NCBI RefSeq assembly: GCF_022049065.2
Contig: NZ_CP095745.1
Span: 169,973-233,972 of the forward strand
Length of the DNA: 64,000 bases
Source of the DNA: Niallia sp. Man26
Lineage (GTDB): Bacteria > Bacillota > Bacilli > Bacillales > Cytobacillaceae
Reading direction: 5' to 3'
In this document: one piece after another, positions 1-8,595 of the stretch
Layout: every line of letters starts with the position of its first letter
Position numbering within the stretch: position 1 is the first letter of the stretch
Notes under the pieces: generated by a model
Databases searched by the model: none
What the model was told of the DNA's origin: nothing
What the model saw: only the letters and a program-made list of their open reading frames with translations
Made by a program: the position numbers and the translations under genes

Positions 1-159
1 TATTGGTTAAAATATGACAATATAAGGAGAGAATCACTAGTATATAAAATCTTTTGATTTATAAACAAATTAAAAATTTTTGTCGAGTATTGATTAAATA
101 GACTTTTTTGGGGTTAACTTTTCAATGTTTTTCTCATTTAAATTGAGTAAATAGATTGA

Positions 160-187
160 TTGGACATTGCCAATTAAGTGGTAAAAT
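160..187 (+). promoter_or_regulatory. Putative SigA promoter of the LXG toxin operon
   Basis: TTGGAC at 160-165 and TAAAAT at 182-187 are separated by 16 bases, which fits a vegetative -35/-10 pair. It lies about 50 bases before the toxin gene, whose ribosome binding site (AAAGGAGAGG) is just ahead of the TTG start. Confidence 0.4.
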
Positions 188-236
188 TGAAATTATAATA
201 ACTGTTTTTTCTATCCTTTAAAGGAGAGGATGTAAT

Positions 237-2192
237 TTGAAAAGTTTAGATTCTTCTAGTTTGCAAGATACAATGGAAGAAAGAGCAAACCATTATAAAA
301 ATCTACGAGAGCAATTTATTCAATTAAAAACGAGATTCAGTGAAATAGTTGATTTAGAAGACTTCGAAGGTCAAGGTGCTGAAGCGATAAAGAGTTTTTA
401 TCAAGGGCAAATGGATGTGATAGAAGCCTGGCAACGGCTTGTAGATAGGCAAATAGCTTTTTTCGGGGGAGTTTCCGGTAAACTGCAAGATAAAGAGCTG
501 GGAGGCAATACAAGGGTTGAAACAAACTTCTTAGAGGACGACCTAGCTCAAAAAGAAAGACTAGCCGATGATATGGTTACAGAACAAAAGAAGGCTTTAG
601 ATGATATATTCCGAGAGATAGACGATTTAGTTTCTTTAAATTCATTCTCACGCTCCCAATTCGATGACCTAATGATGGACGTTAATAAAAAAAGAACGGA
701 TACATTAAAGGTCATTAATGAAGTAGACCAAGAACTGCAAGAAGAATATAATTCTTCTGAGGGAGAAGAGGGCTATGTTATCCAATTGTTTAGCGCTTTA
801 TTAGAAGCGACTAAGCAGGGTGATAGTATTACACCAATAAATTTTAATGCTGAGGCTTTTCATGCTAGTGAGGCTTACCAAGTTAAATCTGAAGCAGAAG
901 ATATTACAACTGGTTATCTTACATATAAAAAAGAAGAAAAAGAAGCAAGAGAAATAGAGAATCGTCCTTGGTATGAGGATTTATGGGAAGGGACCAAAAC
1001 GTTTGCTGGTGAGTTTAGTGGATATTATGATTATCTTAGAGCCACGGAAGGTGTAGATCCTGTAACTGGAGAAAAGCTTTCTACTACGCAAAGAGTAACT
1101 GCAGGGGCAATGGCATTAGCTGGCTTTATCCCTGTTGTTGGTTGGGCAGGAAGAGCAGTTAAAGGTGGTAAAGGTATCTATTCCGCTACGAGAGGAATAA
1201 GTGCTGCCGAACATGCTATGAGTGCCTATAAGAATGTCCATACATTTTCTGCATTAGAAAAAACGGAGATGGGTATCTATGGCCTTATATCTGCCAATGG
1301 TTTATCTGAATACCTAACAGGTAAAGACATGCTTGGTAATGAACTAACAGAAGAACAGCGGAATGCAAGCCTTGCACAAGGTATTTTTGCTGGGATGCCA
1401 TTTGTACCAAGTATAGCAAGGGAAGCTACTAGATTGGGAAAACAAGCAGTAAATGCGTCTGTACAGATAGGAAAACAAGGTAGCGAGATTTCCCGAGCAT
1501 GGCTAGACAACCTAAGTGATCAATTAAATAACTTTGGTCCACAGTTAAGTGCTGCTGGAGTTAATCATAATGTAAATCGTATTCTTCCTAGTGACAGAAA
1601 ACTAAATACCTCCAATGATAAATCAAAAGAACAACTTTTGAGTATGATTTCGGATCGAAGTAGTGGTGTTAGTAGAAGTTCAATAAAGATTGGGACTGAA
1701 GATATTTCTGCATTAAGGGGAAAATGGAATGTTCCTAAAACAGAAACAGTGGCTGTAGGTAAAACAGACGTGGAAGGATTAGAACATTTAACTTTTGTTG
1801 GGGGTTCTCCGAAGGTTAGAAAAGAAGCAGATCTTCCTGATTTAGATGAAGCCATGCCTAATAGAAATATAAAGGCACCTAGCAATAATCCGCTCTTTAC
1901 AAGACATGCAGAAGAAGGAGTTCTTAATGAGTTTGATGCCGCTGTTATGCAGAAGGGATTGAACCCAGAAGAAGTTACAGGTACATTAAGATTACATCAG
2001 TCTAATCCATCTGGTGTTTGTAGGAAGTGTTATCAAGGATTAGCTAATGATAAAGTACCCGCTGGCGTTTTAAAACAATTGAGTCAGCGCTATCCTAATT
2101 TAACCATTATAGTTACTTCTGAAACTAATGAAGCTGTTAAGGTTACAGGTAGGTTAGAATTAAATATTAGAAACGGAAAATATATAGAATAG
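237..2192 (+). CDS. LXG-domain polymorphic toxin with C-terminal HAE/CxxC deaminase domain
   Basis: This 651-residue protein has the architecture of type VII (Esx)-secreted LXG toxins. Residues 1 to about 200 form the helical LXG-type region. Residues about 270-390 hold a hydrophobic pre-toxin TG-like segment (around GAMALAGFIPVVGW). The last ~100 residues form the toxin. That tip has H557-A-E559 and, after an N-P-S-G motif, C595 and C598; these are the zinc ligands and catalytic glutamate expected of the cytidine-deaminase fold. The HAE...NPxGxCxxC order recalls DddA-like (SCP1.201) and BURPS668_1122-type toxin deaminases, but the 38-residue H-to-C spacing is longer than in DddA. The substrate (DNA, RNA or nucleotide) cannot be read from sequence. 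A TTG start follows a good ribosome binding site. The next gene, 22 bases downstream, is the likely immunity gene. Confidence 0.85.
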   Translation: MKSLDSSSLQDTMEERANHYKNLREQFIQLKTRFSEIVDLEDFEGQGAEAIKSFYQGQMDVIEAWQRLVDRQIAFFGGVSGKLQDKELGGNTRVETNFLEDDLAQKERLADDMVTEQKKALDDIFREIDDLVSLNSFSRSQFDDLMMDVNKKRTDTLKVINEVDQELQEEYNSSEGEEGYVIQLFSALLEATKQGDSITPINFNAEAFHASEAYQVKSEAEDITTGYLTYKKEEKEAREIENRPWYEDLWEGTKTFAGEFSGYYDYLRATEGVDPVTGEKLSTTQRVTAGAMALAGFIPVVGWAGRAVKGGKGIYSATRGISAAEHAMSAYKNVHTFSALEKTEMGIYGLISANGLSEYLTGKDMLGNELTEEQRNASLAQGIFAGMPFVPSIAREATRLGKQAVNASVQIGKQGSEISRAWLDNLSDQLNNFGPQLSAAGVNHNVNRILPSDRKLNTSNDKSKEQLLSMISDRSSGVSRSSIKIGTEDISALRGKWNVPKTETVAVGKTDVEGLEHLTFVGGSPKVRKEADLPDLDEAMPNRNIKAPSNNPLFTRHAEEGVLNEFDAAVMQKGLNPEEVTGTLRLHQSNPSGVCRKCYQGLANDKVPAGVLKQLSQRYPNLTIIVTSETNEAVKVTGRLELNIRNGKYIE

Positions 2193-2214
2193 AGAGATTA
2201 ATAGGAGGGATATT

Positions 2215-2676
2215 ATGGAAGAACATACATTTAGCCATTTAACAGATGAAGGAAAAGTACTCTTTTTTATTCTGCTTTCAAAAGAAATTTTAAGCGACTT
2301 TACACAAGTTGAAGATAGACAGCTAGCACAAAATGCTCTTTCAAAAAGTTTGGAATGGGTTAAAAACAAAGAAGAAATTGGTTACGAACTTTATGATTTG
2401 TTGGATGATGAAGAGAATGGAATCACAATTATTCAAGAGATGTCCGAAAATGAGAAAGATATCGCTGCATGGAATTGTATTATTGACACAGTTGCTTATA
2501 CAAGTCGAAAAGCAATGGAAATGGAGGGTGTAGAATACTTTCCAGAACCAATTGCTCTAGTAGATGATACATTAGTGGAACATTTTATTAGTTCTATTGA
2601 ACAAGTTAAAGGTGATTCTACTCTCCTAATAAAGAATACATACGAGCAACTTTTCTCAAACTTAGATAAAGCATAA
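2215..2676 (+). CDS. Probable immunity protein for the LXG deaminase toxin (Imm6-like)
   Basis: This 153-residue, acidic and probably all-helical protein has no signal peptide or membrane segment, as expected of a cytoplasmic immunity protein. It starts 22 bases after the toxin stop, with GGAGGG 6 bases ahead of the ATG, so the two genes are one operon. The composition and the internal 'AAWNCIIDTVAYTSR' region resemble the Imm6 family found beside polymorphic toxins, but that family match is from memory. The position supports the immunity role more strongly than the sequence does. A hairpin terminator follows the gene. Confidence 0.6.
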   Translation: MEEHTFSHLTDEGKVLFFILLSKEILSDFTQVEDRQLAQNALSKSLEWVKNKEEIGYELYDLLDDEENGITIIQEMSENEKDIAAWNCIIDTVAYTSRKAMEMEGVEYFPEPIALVDDTLVEHFISSIEQVKGDSTLLIKNTYEQLFSNLDKA

Positions 2677-2709
2677 AATATTTAATATTATTTCTTTATT
2701 TTTAAGGAT

Positions 2710-2745
2710 GATGCCGATATCATTGGATGTTGGCATTTTTTAAAT
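2710..2745 (+). terminator. Terminator of the toxin-immunity operon
   Basis: ATGCC and GGCAT arms with a short imperfect stem between them are followed by a run of T residues, 30 bases after the immunity gene. Confidence 0.5.
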
Positions 2746-3043
2746 AACATCCCTAAGAAAGAGGAGTCTGAGGCACGAAGACAAGACTTGGAGTTTAGCC
2801 ATACAGGAAAACTAGTTATTTTCATTCGTGAGGTTAATAGTATGTTAAACAGAAGTTAGGATTTTATAGAGAAGTAGCAAATGTAGTTCAAGAGGCATCC
2901 AAAGATAAATATAGAGTAAGGTTAATTAGAGAGAGTATACAACTACCACAGACCATTGGAAAAAGCAAATCCTAAAATGGACGACTCGAGATAATGAATA
3001 CCTAGAGTCAAATTATCTTGATATTGAAGTAGGAGGGGTACAG
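2741..3043 (+). pseudogene. Decayed coding remnant, unknown family
   Basis: Three reading-frame pieces can be joined across stops and frame changes. One includes EESEARRQDLEF, one GFYREVANVVQEA, and the last HWKKQILKWTTRDNEYLE, which stays open to a stop overlapping the next gene. The pieces have normal protein composition and run on the strand of the toxin operon, so this is probably a dead downstream gene of that operon. I do not recognise the family. Toxin and immunity loci often carry such orphan pieces. Confidence 0.4.
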
Positions 3044-3044
3044 G

Positions 3045-3326
3045 ATGAAGCTGTATTTTAAAGAAGAATATCTAGGTGATATACAGAATGCAAATAGAGA
3101 AGGCCCTTGGGTATATGGGACATTCAAACCGAAAGAGAACATTGAAAAGTATAAAATATTTTTAGAGGCCTTAACGAATGAAGACCATAAGTTTGAAGAA
3201 GAACAATTTGATGCAGAATGGTTAGATAAAAGGAACTGGTTTATTACCGATGACCAGGGGAATAGAGAAGGAATTGAAATTCCTGCTGTTTATCCAGATG
3301 GGGATATTAATTGGCGTTGGAGATAA
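3045..3326 (+). CDS. Small acidic hypothetical protein, possible orphan immunity protein
   Basis: This 93-residue soluble protein starts at an ATG with GGAGGGG about 6 bases upstream. It is acidic and rich in aromatic residues (W, Y, F) and has no signal peptide or membrane segment. I do not recognise the family. Its size, composition and position behind a toxin-immunity pair and a decayed gene fit an orphan immunity protein, but nothing in the sequence proves that. A weak hairpin, AGAGCTGCTATTTGTGGCTTTTTT, split as stem and T-run, follows at about 3343-3370. Confidence 0.5.
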   Translation: MKLYFKEEYLGDIQNANREGPWVYGTFKPKENIEKYKIFLEALTNEDHKFEEEQFDAEWLDKRNWFITDDQGNREGIEIPAVYPDGDINWRWR

Positions 3327-3803
3327 GAGAATAGTGAATTAGGGAAAGAGCTGCTATTTGTGGCTTTTTTCAGTTAGAAAAATACCAAATTCTTTCCTGT
3401 ATTAAAGTCAATAAAAAATAGGTTCGGTAAACAATTGCTATCACAAAACAAATTAAATGACGTAAGTATGACTATGAATATAATAACGGCCACTTTAAGG
3501 TTCATCTTTATAACCTGGCATCCAACCCCATTTTAATGGACTACATATGCTATTTGATGAAGTGGTTCAACAAACAAACAATAGAGGCATTATGTTAAGT
3601 GTCAATGAAGTTAGTAAATATGGCAATTACTTTTGAGCAAGTGAATCGCAAGACATTAAACTGAGTTATACCGCAAGAACCCTCATGTAAATTAGGGTTT
3701 CTCGTCTTAAATTTAAAAGCCTCACAATTTATTTAATCCTATACTATGGTTATTAAATCATGGTGTTTACATATGAGGGATAAAAATACAATAATCTAGT
3801 TAA
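3327..3803. other. Intergenic stretch without a supportable gene
   Basis: Short open stretches in several frames can be read but none is longer than about 40 codons or has a ribosome binding site. A hairpin at about 3673-3697 (AACCCT...AGGGTT followed by T-rich DNA) could be a terminator. The region looks like decayed sequence. Confidence 0.4.
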
Positions 3804-4166
3804 TTAACTAATTAATGAGGCAGAGTTATCGCCAAGTGTATCTAATTTCACTAAAGAAATCACAAAATTGAAGTGGTTTTTTAGTAAGAACCAATAATCT
3901 GGATAGATATAAACAAAGTCTTTCATCACCTCTTCGGAATAATATAGTAGATAATCTACTTTTTTTATTTCGAATTTTTCCAAATCATATAAAAGGGCGT
4001 GTTGGATGGTGTAATAATCATTAATTTGATAGATATTTGGTTTTACAATATTCAGGTTATTTGTTTGGATGTAGCTTAACAAATGCTGTTTTTGTAGGCC
4101 TACACTATCTTCTTTTGATAAACCTTCTAAGGATATCCGTTCATTTATAAAATAAATAGCATTCAT
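3804..4166 (-). CDS. Hypothetical protein resembling a degenerate serine-recombinase N-terminal domain
   Basis: This 120-residue protein has the layout of the N-terminal part of serine resolvases: a first beta strand, then 'LQKQHLLSYIQTNNLNIV', a segment near 'IKKVDYLLYYS', and a helix. It lacks the conserved catalytic Y/R-x-S start and the R-x-S-R motif, and it has no DNA-binding domain. Similar stand-alone proteins occur in Bacillus, so this could be a conserved non-catalytic family, not a pseudogene. GGAGG lies about 7 bases ahead of the ATG. The fold call is an inference from the spacing of conserved residues. Confidence 0.45.
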   Translation of the reverse strand: MNAIYFINERISLEGLSKEDSVGLQKQHLLSYIQTNNLNIVKPNIYQINDYYTIQHALLYDLEKFEIKKVDYLLYYSEEVMKDFVYIYPDYWFLLKNHFNFVISLVKLDTLGDNSASLIS

Positions 4167-4448
4167 GCATTTACCTCCGTATACAGTGTTATTTCAATGA
4201 TTGACAGAGTTTGTATGAAATATTCTTTTATTGGAAGATAAAGAAATTTTTATAATCAAATAGGATCATTAAATTTGGAATAATAGAGAGAGGTAATTAA
4301 CAAAATAACACCAGTTAAAGCAGAAGATAATGATTACTTAATTAAAGGAGAGGTAACGAGTTCAAGTTCACCGTAATAAAGAAGGGGGGGGAATTACTAA
4401 TTTCTAGCATGTAGTTAAGTTAGTAAGATTAGGTACGATGAATGAAAC

Positions 4449-4547
4449 AAAGAAGAATTATTTAGTATGATATCTGGGCGTAAGAATGGAGTAAGTAAAT
4501 CTAAAGTTAATTCTGTCCTAAATGATTCAGATTTAGATGCGAAGTAA
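4449..4547 (+). pseudogene. Relic of a second LXG toxin gene
   Basis: Thirty-two codons and a stop read KEELFSMISGRKNGVSKSK and onward. This matches the linker of the intact toxin (residues about 463-482, KEQLLSMISDRSSGVSRSS) at most positions. It is too short to be functional, and the DNA just upstream has no matching frame. The fragment shows that at least one more LXG gene once lay here and was deleted, which fits repeated toxin-tip exchange at this locus. Confidence 0.6.
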
Positions 4548-4623
4548 AATTTAATTGATATCGGCTGAATATTTGTATAATATTGTAATTAACAAAAATA
4601 TACAAATAAGGTTGGGGATAATC

Positions 4624-4944
4624 ATGAAACGTTTCATTGGTGGTATTATTTTTTTGATTTTGTTATCTGGTTGTGCAGAACAGAATAGCTCCTCCGTTGC
4701 AAGCGTAATAAATTACAATGATGAATTGTATATTGCTGCTCCAAAATTAGACAGTAATAATTACTCCATTGATAAAGAATTAGGTACTATACAAGACACA
4801 GTTTCACCAACAGATACGAAACCCCAGAAAAACTTTAGTTCGAACTATTATGAAAAAGGTACTGTCATATATTCTTCTAAAGAAGATGAAGATATTATAC
4901 TAGTTAAAGAAAATGATGAGGTAATTTTATACGAGAAGGAATAG
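4624..4944 (+). CDS. Small lipoprotein, unknown function
   Basis: This 106-residue protein starts at the ATG at 4624, where the signal peptide begins (MKRFIGG..., hydrophobic core, then lipobox LLSGC). An in-frame ATG lies further upstream but would place charged residues ahead of the signal. After the cysteine the protein is Ser/Asn-rich and then has a small domain with the pattern 'YEKGTVIYSSKEDEDIILV'. I do not recognise the family. It is expected to be anchored to the outer face of the membrane. A strong terminator overlaps the stop codon. Confidence 0.6.
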   Translation: MKRFIGGIIFLILLSGCAEQNSSSVASVINYNDELYIAAPKLDSNNYSIDKELGTIQDTVSPTDTKPQKNFSSNYYEKGTVIYSSKEDEDIILVKENDEVILYEKE

Positions 4945-4969
4945 AATATTTTTCTATTCCTTCTTTTTA
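4935..4969 (+). terminator. Terminator of the lipoprotein gene
   Basis: A perfect 10-bp stem, GAAGGAATAG paired with CTATTCCTTC, with an 8-base loop, is followed by TTTTTAT. Confidence 0.8.
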
Positions 4970-5031
4970 TTTCCATTTTTATGATGTATACTTTATTTTG
5001 TCAGAATATTAAATATTTAGGTGGTGTTTTA

Positions 5032-5582
5032 ATGAATGCTTGTAATGAGTTAAGTTTTATAAAGAAAGTAACATCCGTTTTATTGGGAATTATTTTGGGT
5101 TTATTAGTTTTGGATGGCTTTCTTTCCAGTGCAGCACCTACAACTGTACACTTGCTTTCAAGAAATGCAGTTGATGGAGGGAATAAGATTCACTATAGTG
5201 CTGCTACTGAATATGAGGACTATCTACCTTCTGGGATTTCAGGATGGAATAATCTAGGGGGTCCTAAGTTTGCAAAAGATACTGCTTCTACTGTTCAAGA
5301 TTTAAAAATTTCTGATGTATATTCAAAAGGTGAAGCTACTTATGGATTATATGTACCGATTATAGGAGGACAGGATAAAATTTACTTTAATATCTATATG
5401 ATGGACAAGCTACCTTCAACCAATCAAAAGAGTGTAGTAGCCCATGAATTGGTCATGCTATTGGTTTAGGAGATCACTATAGTGGATATTCCGGTGCTTT
5501 AATGTATGGTTATGGTAATTCTAATAAAAACACTAAACCACAATCTCATGATAAAAGTGACTTTAATAAACTTTGGAAGTAA
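5032..5582 (+). pseudogene. Matrixin-type zinc metalloprotease, broken by a single-base deletion in the active site
   Basis: The ATG at 5032 has AGGTGGTG 6 bases upstream and starts a protein with an N-terminal hydrophobic signal/anchor (about residues 12-35). It then has about 100 extracellular residues. At about 5451 the frame breaks inside the zinc motif: the first frame reads HEL then VMLLV and stop. Adding one G restores HELGHAIGLGDH, then ALMYG (a Met-turn) and a stop at 5580. HExxHxxGxxH/D plus the Met-turn identifies a metzincin/matrixin. The gene is therefore inactive unless the base is a sequencing error. The lesion in one G run makes an assembly error a real alternative. Confidence 0.75.
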
Positions 5583-5600
5583 AACAAGGGAGATATTAAT

Positions 5601-6146
5601 ATGAAATTTCATCTTAAATTTATAAAGGTAACCATTTTTTCTTTCATTAGTACTCTAGTATTGGGTAGTGGTGTATTTGGTGTTTATTCATACTTTTTTA
5701 AAGAAAAAGATTCTATTGTTAATGCAAACTATGCTTTTGACCCAAACGAAAAGGAAGAATTGGTGGGGTTCTCATCTAACGTTTTTGTTGGAACTGTTAT
5801 AAAGAAAGAGACGGAATATCCAGATGAGCCTTTACCACTAACTAGTTATCAAGTTCAAGTAGATGAAAATATTAAAGGAAACCTCACTGGGCAGGTTAAT
5901 GTTCTTCAAAGAATCGGCTATGATGAAAATAAAAATACTACTATAAAGTTCGAAAATGATGAATTTTTGTCAGAAGGGGAGCAATACTTGTTTTCTACTA
6001 ACGAAAAAAATGAATTTAATGGATATATAATTTCTACTCCTGTTTTTGGCAATGAACTGTTAACTAAAACAAATGAAGACCAAGTCGTGTCTGAGTTTAT
6101 AGTAGCAGAGGAAAATGAAGTGGATCCTATGGAAGAAATAGAGTAG
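5601..6146 (+). CDS. Membrane-anchored extracytoplasmic protein, unknown family
   Basis: This 181-residue protein has one N-terminal membrane segment (residues about 8-32) and an acidic external domain with alternating hydrophobic residues that suggests a beta-rich fold (SSNVFVGTVI..., YQVQVDENIKGN...). The C terminus is very acidic. GGGAGA lies 10 bases ahead of the ATG, and the gene follows the metalloprotease reading frame by 18 bases, so they probably shared a transcript. I do not recognise the family. A role beside a secreted protease is only suggested by position. Confidence 0.6.
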   Translation: MKFHLKFIKVTIFSFISTLVLGSGVFGVYSYFFKEKDSIVNANYAFDPNEKEELVGFSSNVFVGTVIKKETEYPDEPLPLTSYQVQVDENIKGNLTGQVNVLQRIGYDENKNTTIKFENDEFLSEGEQYLFSTNEKNEFNGYIISTPVFGNELLTKTNEDQVVSEFIVAEENEVDPMEEIE

Positions 6147-6625
6147 TATATTTTATTGAAAGAATAAGAGAACAAAGATTGATTTACTAATTTTTATAAA
6201 TTATTAAAATAATTTGCAACATGTTACTTTTGATTAGGTATTACCAATGAGGAAAAGTGGATTTTTAAAATACAGATTCATTCCTGTAAAACTCTAATAC
6301 AACCTCACATTTTAACGAATTAAATATTGTTTTAATTAAATAAAAACAGAGCCATTATTTTAACGGCTCTTTTTAAACTAATCAAGCATTATAACAAAAT
6401 CTGGGTTTGCAATACTAGCTTTTCTCATAGACATTTCGCTTATCAACCCTTTTTAAATATTAATTCTATTATACCTTTTCTAAATTCCATAATTTAAGTT
6501 GTCAACTAATTGCTAACTAAGCAACCATCTTATCTCTACTATGTATTTTTTGCCTAATTCTTAGTTTGGTTCAAACCTTTGAATACTTTTTTCTGAAATC
6601 ATTTTATTGGTTTAATCGAGTAATC
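6147..6625. other. Intergenic stretch with one terminator
   Basis: Between two convergent genes there is one clear hairpin (6348-6375). The rest is AT-rich and I see no gene, RNA or repeat in it. Confidence 0.4.
6348..6375 (+). terminator. Terminator
   Basis: AGAGCC and GGCTCT arms with a 12-base AT-rich loop, followed by a T run. It may serve the upstream gene or, in the other direction, the restriction gene. Confidence 0.6.
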
Positions 6626-8245
6626 TCATTCAAAAAATTCTTTTACTTGGTGGTACATATAATTTTTATTTAACCAGAGGGCTTGTTTTACCATATAATT
6701 ATCTGTCAAAATATCTTTCATATCCTCTGGTCTTTCTTTCCAATTTGCAGGAGATGGTAGCCGATCTGAATTTTTACTTTCAAAATAGTCCGACTCGACA
6801 GCTGAAGGTCGAATGTGAAGAATTTGAGGACCACTCACTTGGCTCGGCAGATTATTCTCTATTTGGTAACCCTTCTTACTCTTAACACGTTTATACGTTA
6901 ACTCGACACCATTAATGAGTGTTTGTTTAATAGTTTCCCATGTTTTTTTGACGGTACCCATGAGGTCGTCTTCTGGCATATACCAAAATTTCGCACCCTT
7001 GAATATCTCTCCTTCTGGTGTTTCCTCGTAAACAACTAATAAGAATTTTGTTGTGGAAAGGTAGTCATACACTCGGGTATCTTCCCAGTCTAGCATACTA
7101 ATATCTTTAATGAAGCTAACATTCGATTCAAGTTTAAATCCTTCAGTTGTGATTCTTTTTTCGGATGGTTTTTTTCTCTGATTAGCATTGACGGTAACTA
7201 TTTTTACAGCAATTCCAGCTTTCTTAAACTCATCTGTTTCTTCTAAATCACCTGTTAGATTAAACATCTTCTGAGCAATTAGCCTTGAACTTGCTTTGTC
7301 ATTCTTTTCCTTAATTTTTACACCAAATTTTTCTGCTAAGACTTTTTTATCCATATTGTAAAACGGTTTAAACTGATCGAGAATGATTTGTTCAAACGTT
7401 TTATGTTTTAACTCAGATAAATCTTTTATGATATGCTCTTGAGGACCAATTTGCTTAGCATCGATGGTTTTATGTAATTCAGGATAGTCATCTTGATAAG
7501 AAGAGTAAGTAATTGAACTCTTTAATTCGCCCTGTACAATTCGTTTTGTAATTTCCTTCATGTACGATGGCCTTAAAGAAAAGGCTCTTCTATGTGCCTT
7601 CTTATCACTAAAAGGTTGTTTTGTTTGATTCTCTTCACTTTTACTTCCTTTTGTCACTGCGCCAAGGTATTGAGTCATGCCTTCGGAAATATCCTCAGCT
7701 TTTCCCTGACGAATCATATCCATTATAATGTTCCAATCATTTTCAATGATTGCCCAATCATCATCTAATAAATCGTTCAAATTAAAAAGAATTGCGTGAG
7801 TCATTAAGAAATCTGGATAGATTGGGTATTCTTTTCCTTCAAATTGATAAAAGTTAACTGGATCATATTTATACAACAGGAGTTCTATAAGCTTTGATTT
7901 CTTTAAAAAAGAAGAATTTCGAAACTCTCTCTTGTATTCTTCATTGTAATCAAAAATGTTAAGAACTAGTCTTTCTTTGGCCCCCCAGGAGTTTTCTTTT
8001 TTGAAAAATTTGAGCCCCGCACATTTGAGCTCTACACCTAGATTATTGAAATCTGCCTCAGGTCGACTGTTATTCGCTAGCCCGAACCAATCTTTTTCAA
8101 CAGCATTTCCAAGCCAACCTTTATTTCTTGGGCTAGCGTACCACTTATTGACATTCTCTTGTGTGACAAGCTCCTTTATCATTTTACCAACAGCAGCTTC
8201 ACCACGTTCTTTTATTTCTCGAATTGTTTTATATTCTCTATCCAT
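6626..8245 (-). CDS. Sau3AI-like type II restriction endonuclease
   Basis: The protein (539 residues from the preferred start) resembles Sau3AI, which cuts at GATC and is built from two MutH-like domains. The N-terminal domain shows the catalytic D...ExK pattern: PEADFNNLGVELKCAG near residue 60-75, with E-L-K as the metal site. The C-terminal half corresponds to the allosteric domain. The start at 8245 is chosen because AAGGAG sits 6 bases ahead of that ATG; starts at 8251 and 8290 are also in frame but worse placed. It is transcribed away from the regulator and methyltransferase. The cut site GATC is inferred from the family. Confidence 0.8.
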   Translation of the reverse strand: MDREYKTIREIKERGEAAVGKMIKELVTQENVNKWYASPRNKGWLGNAVEKDWFGLANNSRPEADFNNLGVELKCAGLKFFKKENSWGAKERLVLNIFDYNEEYKREFRNSSFLKKSKLIELLLYKYDPVNFYQFEGKEYPIYPDFLMTHAILFNLNDLLDDDWAIIENDWNIIMDMIRQGKAEDISEGMTQYLGAVTKGSKSEENQTKQPFSDKKAHRRAFSLRPSYMKEITKRIVQGELKSSITYSSYQDDYPELHKTIDAKQIGPQEHIIKDLSELKHKTFEQIILDQFKPFYNMDKKVLAEKFGVKIKEKNDKASSRLIAQKMFNLTGDLEETDEFKKAGIAVKIVTVNANQRKKPSEKRITTEGFKLESNVSFIKDISMLDWEDTRVYDYLSTTKFLLVVYEETPEGEIFKGAKFWYMPEDDLMGTVKKTWETIKQTLINGVELTYKRVKSKKGYQIENNLPSQVSGPQILHIRPSAVESDYFESKNSDRLPSPANWKERPEDMKDILTDNYMVKQALWLNKNYMYHQVKEFFE

Positions 8246-8301
8246 TGCCATCTCCTTAATAGAAAAACTTAATCTACGGTGCAAATTCATTATAAAATAC
8301 C

Positions 8302-8355
8302 TTCAACTTTTTGTCTGTATAGGTTATAATAATTCAATGATACGATATCCCGTAT
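8302..8355 (+). promoter_or_regulatory. Promoter and candidate operator between the divergent R and C/M genes
   Basis: TTCAAC at 8302-8307 and TATAAT at 8325-8330, 17 bases apart, form a promoter for the regulator-methyltransferase operon. Just downstream, ATACG (8340-8344) and CGTAT (8351-8355) form an inverted repeat with a 6-base spacer, between the promoter and the ribosome binding site. That is a sensible operator for the HTH protein encoded next. The operator role is inferred. Confidence 0.45.
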
Positions 8356-8376
8356 TTTTTAAGGGGAGTAAAAGCT

Positions 8377-8595
8377 ATGATTAAACTACGCTTGAATGAA
8401 ATTCTCAAAGAGAGAGAAATGCGCCAAAAGGACTTAGCAAAAGCTAGTGGGCTTCGTGAAAGTTCTATTAGCGATATGGTTCGAGGCATCCGTACTACGG
8501 TAAATTTAGAACAACTCGAGAAGGTGATGGACTGTTTGGAAATTACCGATTACAACGAAATCTTTGAGAAAGTTGAGGAAAAAGTGAATGTCTAA
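8377..8595 (+). CDS. Small Cro/CI-type HTH regulator of the restriction-modification system
   Basis: The 72-residue protein is almost wholly a helix-turn-helix domain (MRQKDLAKASGLRESSISDM). It has the size and place of controller (C) proteins that time restriction and methyltransferase expression. GGGGAG is 8 bases ahead of its ATG, and its end overlaps the methyltransferase start by 8 bases, so the two are translationally coupled. It probably binds the inverted repeat at 8340-8355 and controls the divergent endonuclease gene; this is inferred from position. Confidence 0.75.
   Translation: MIKLRLNEILKEREMRQKDLAKASGLRESSISDMVRGIRTTVNLEQLEKVMDCLEITDYNEIFEKVEEKVNV

Noticed and set aside
7956..8384. 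142-codon open frame opposite the restriction endonuclease gene
   Set aside because: It is the complement of a well-supported gene, is rich in unlikely Ser/Leu runs, and has no start signals.
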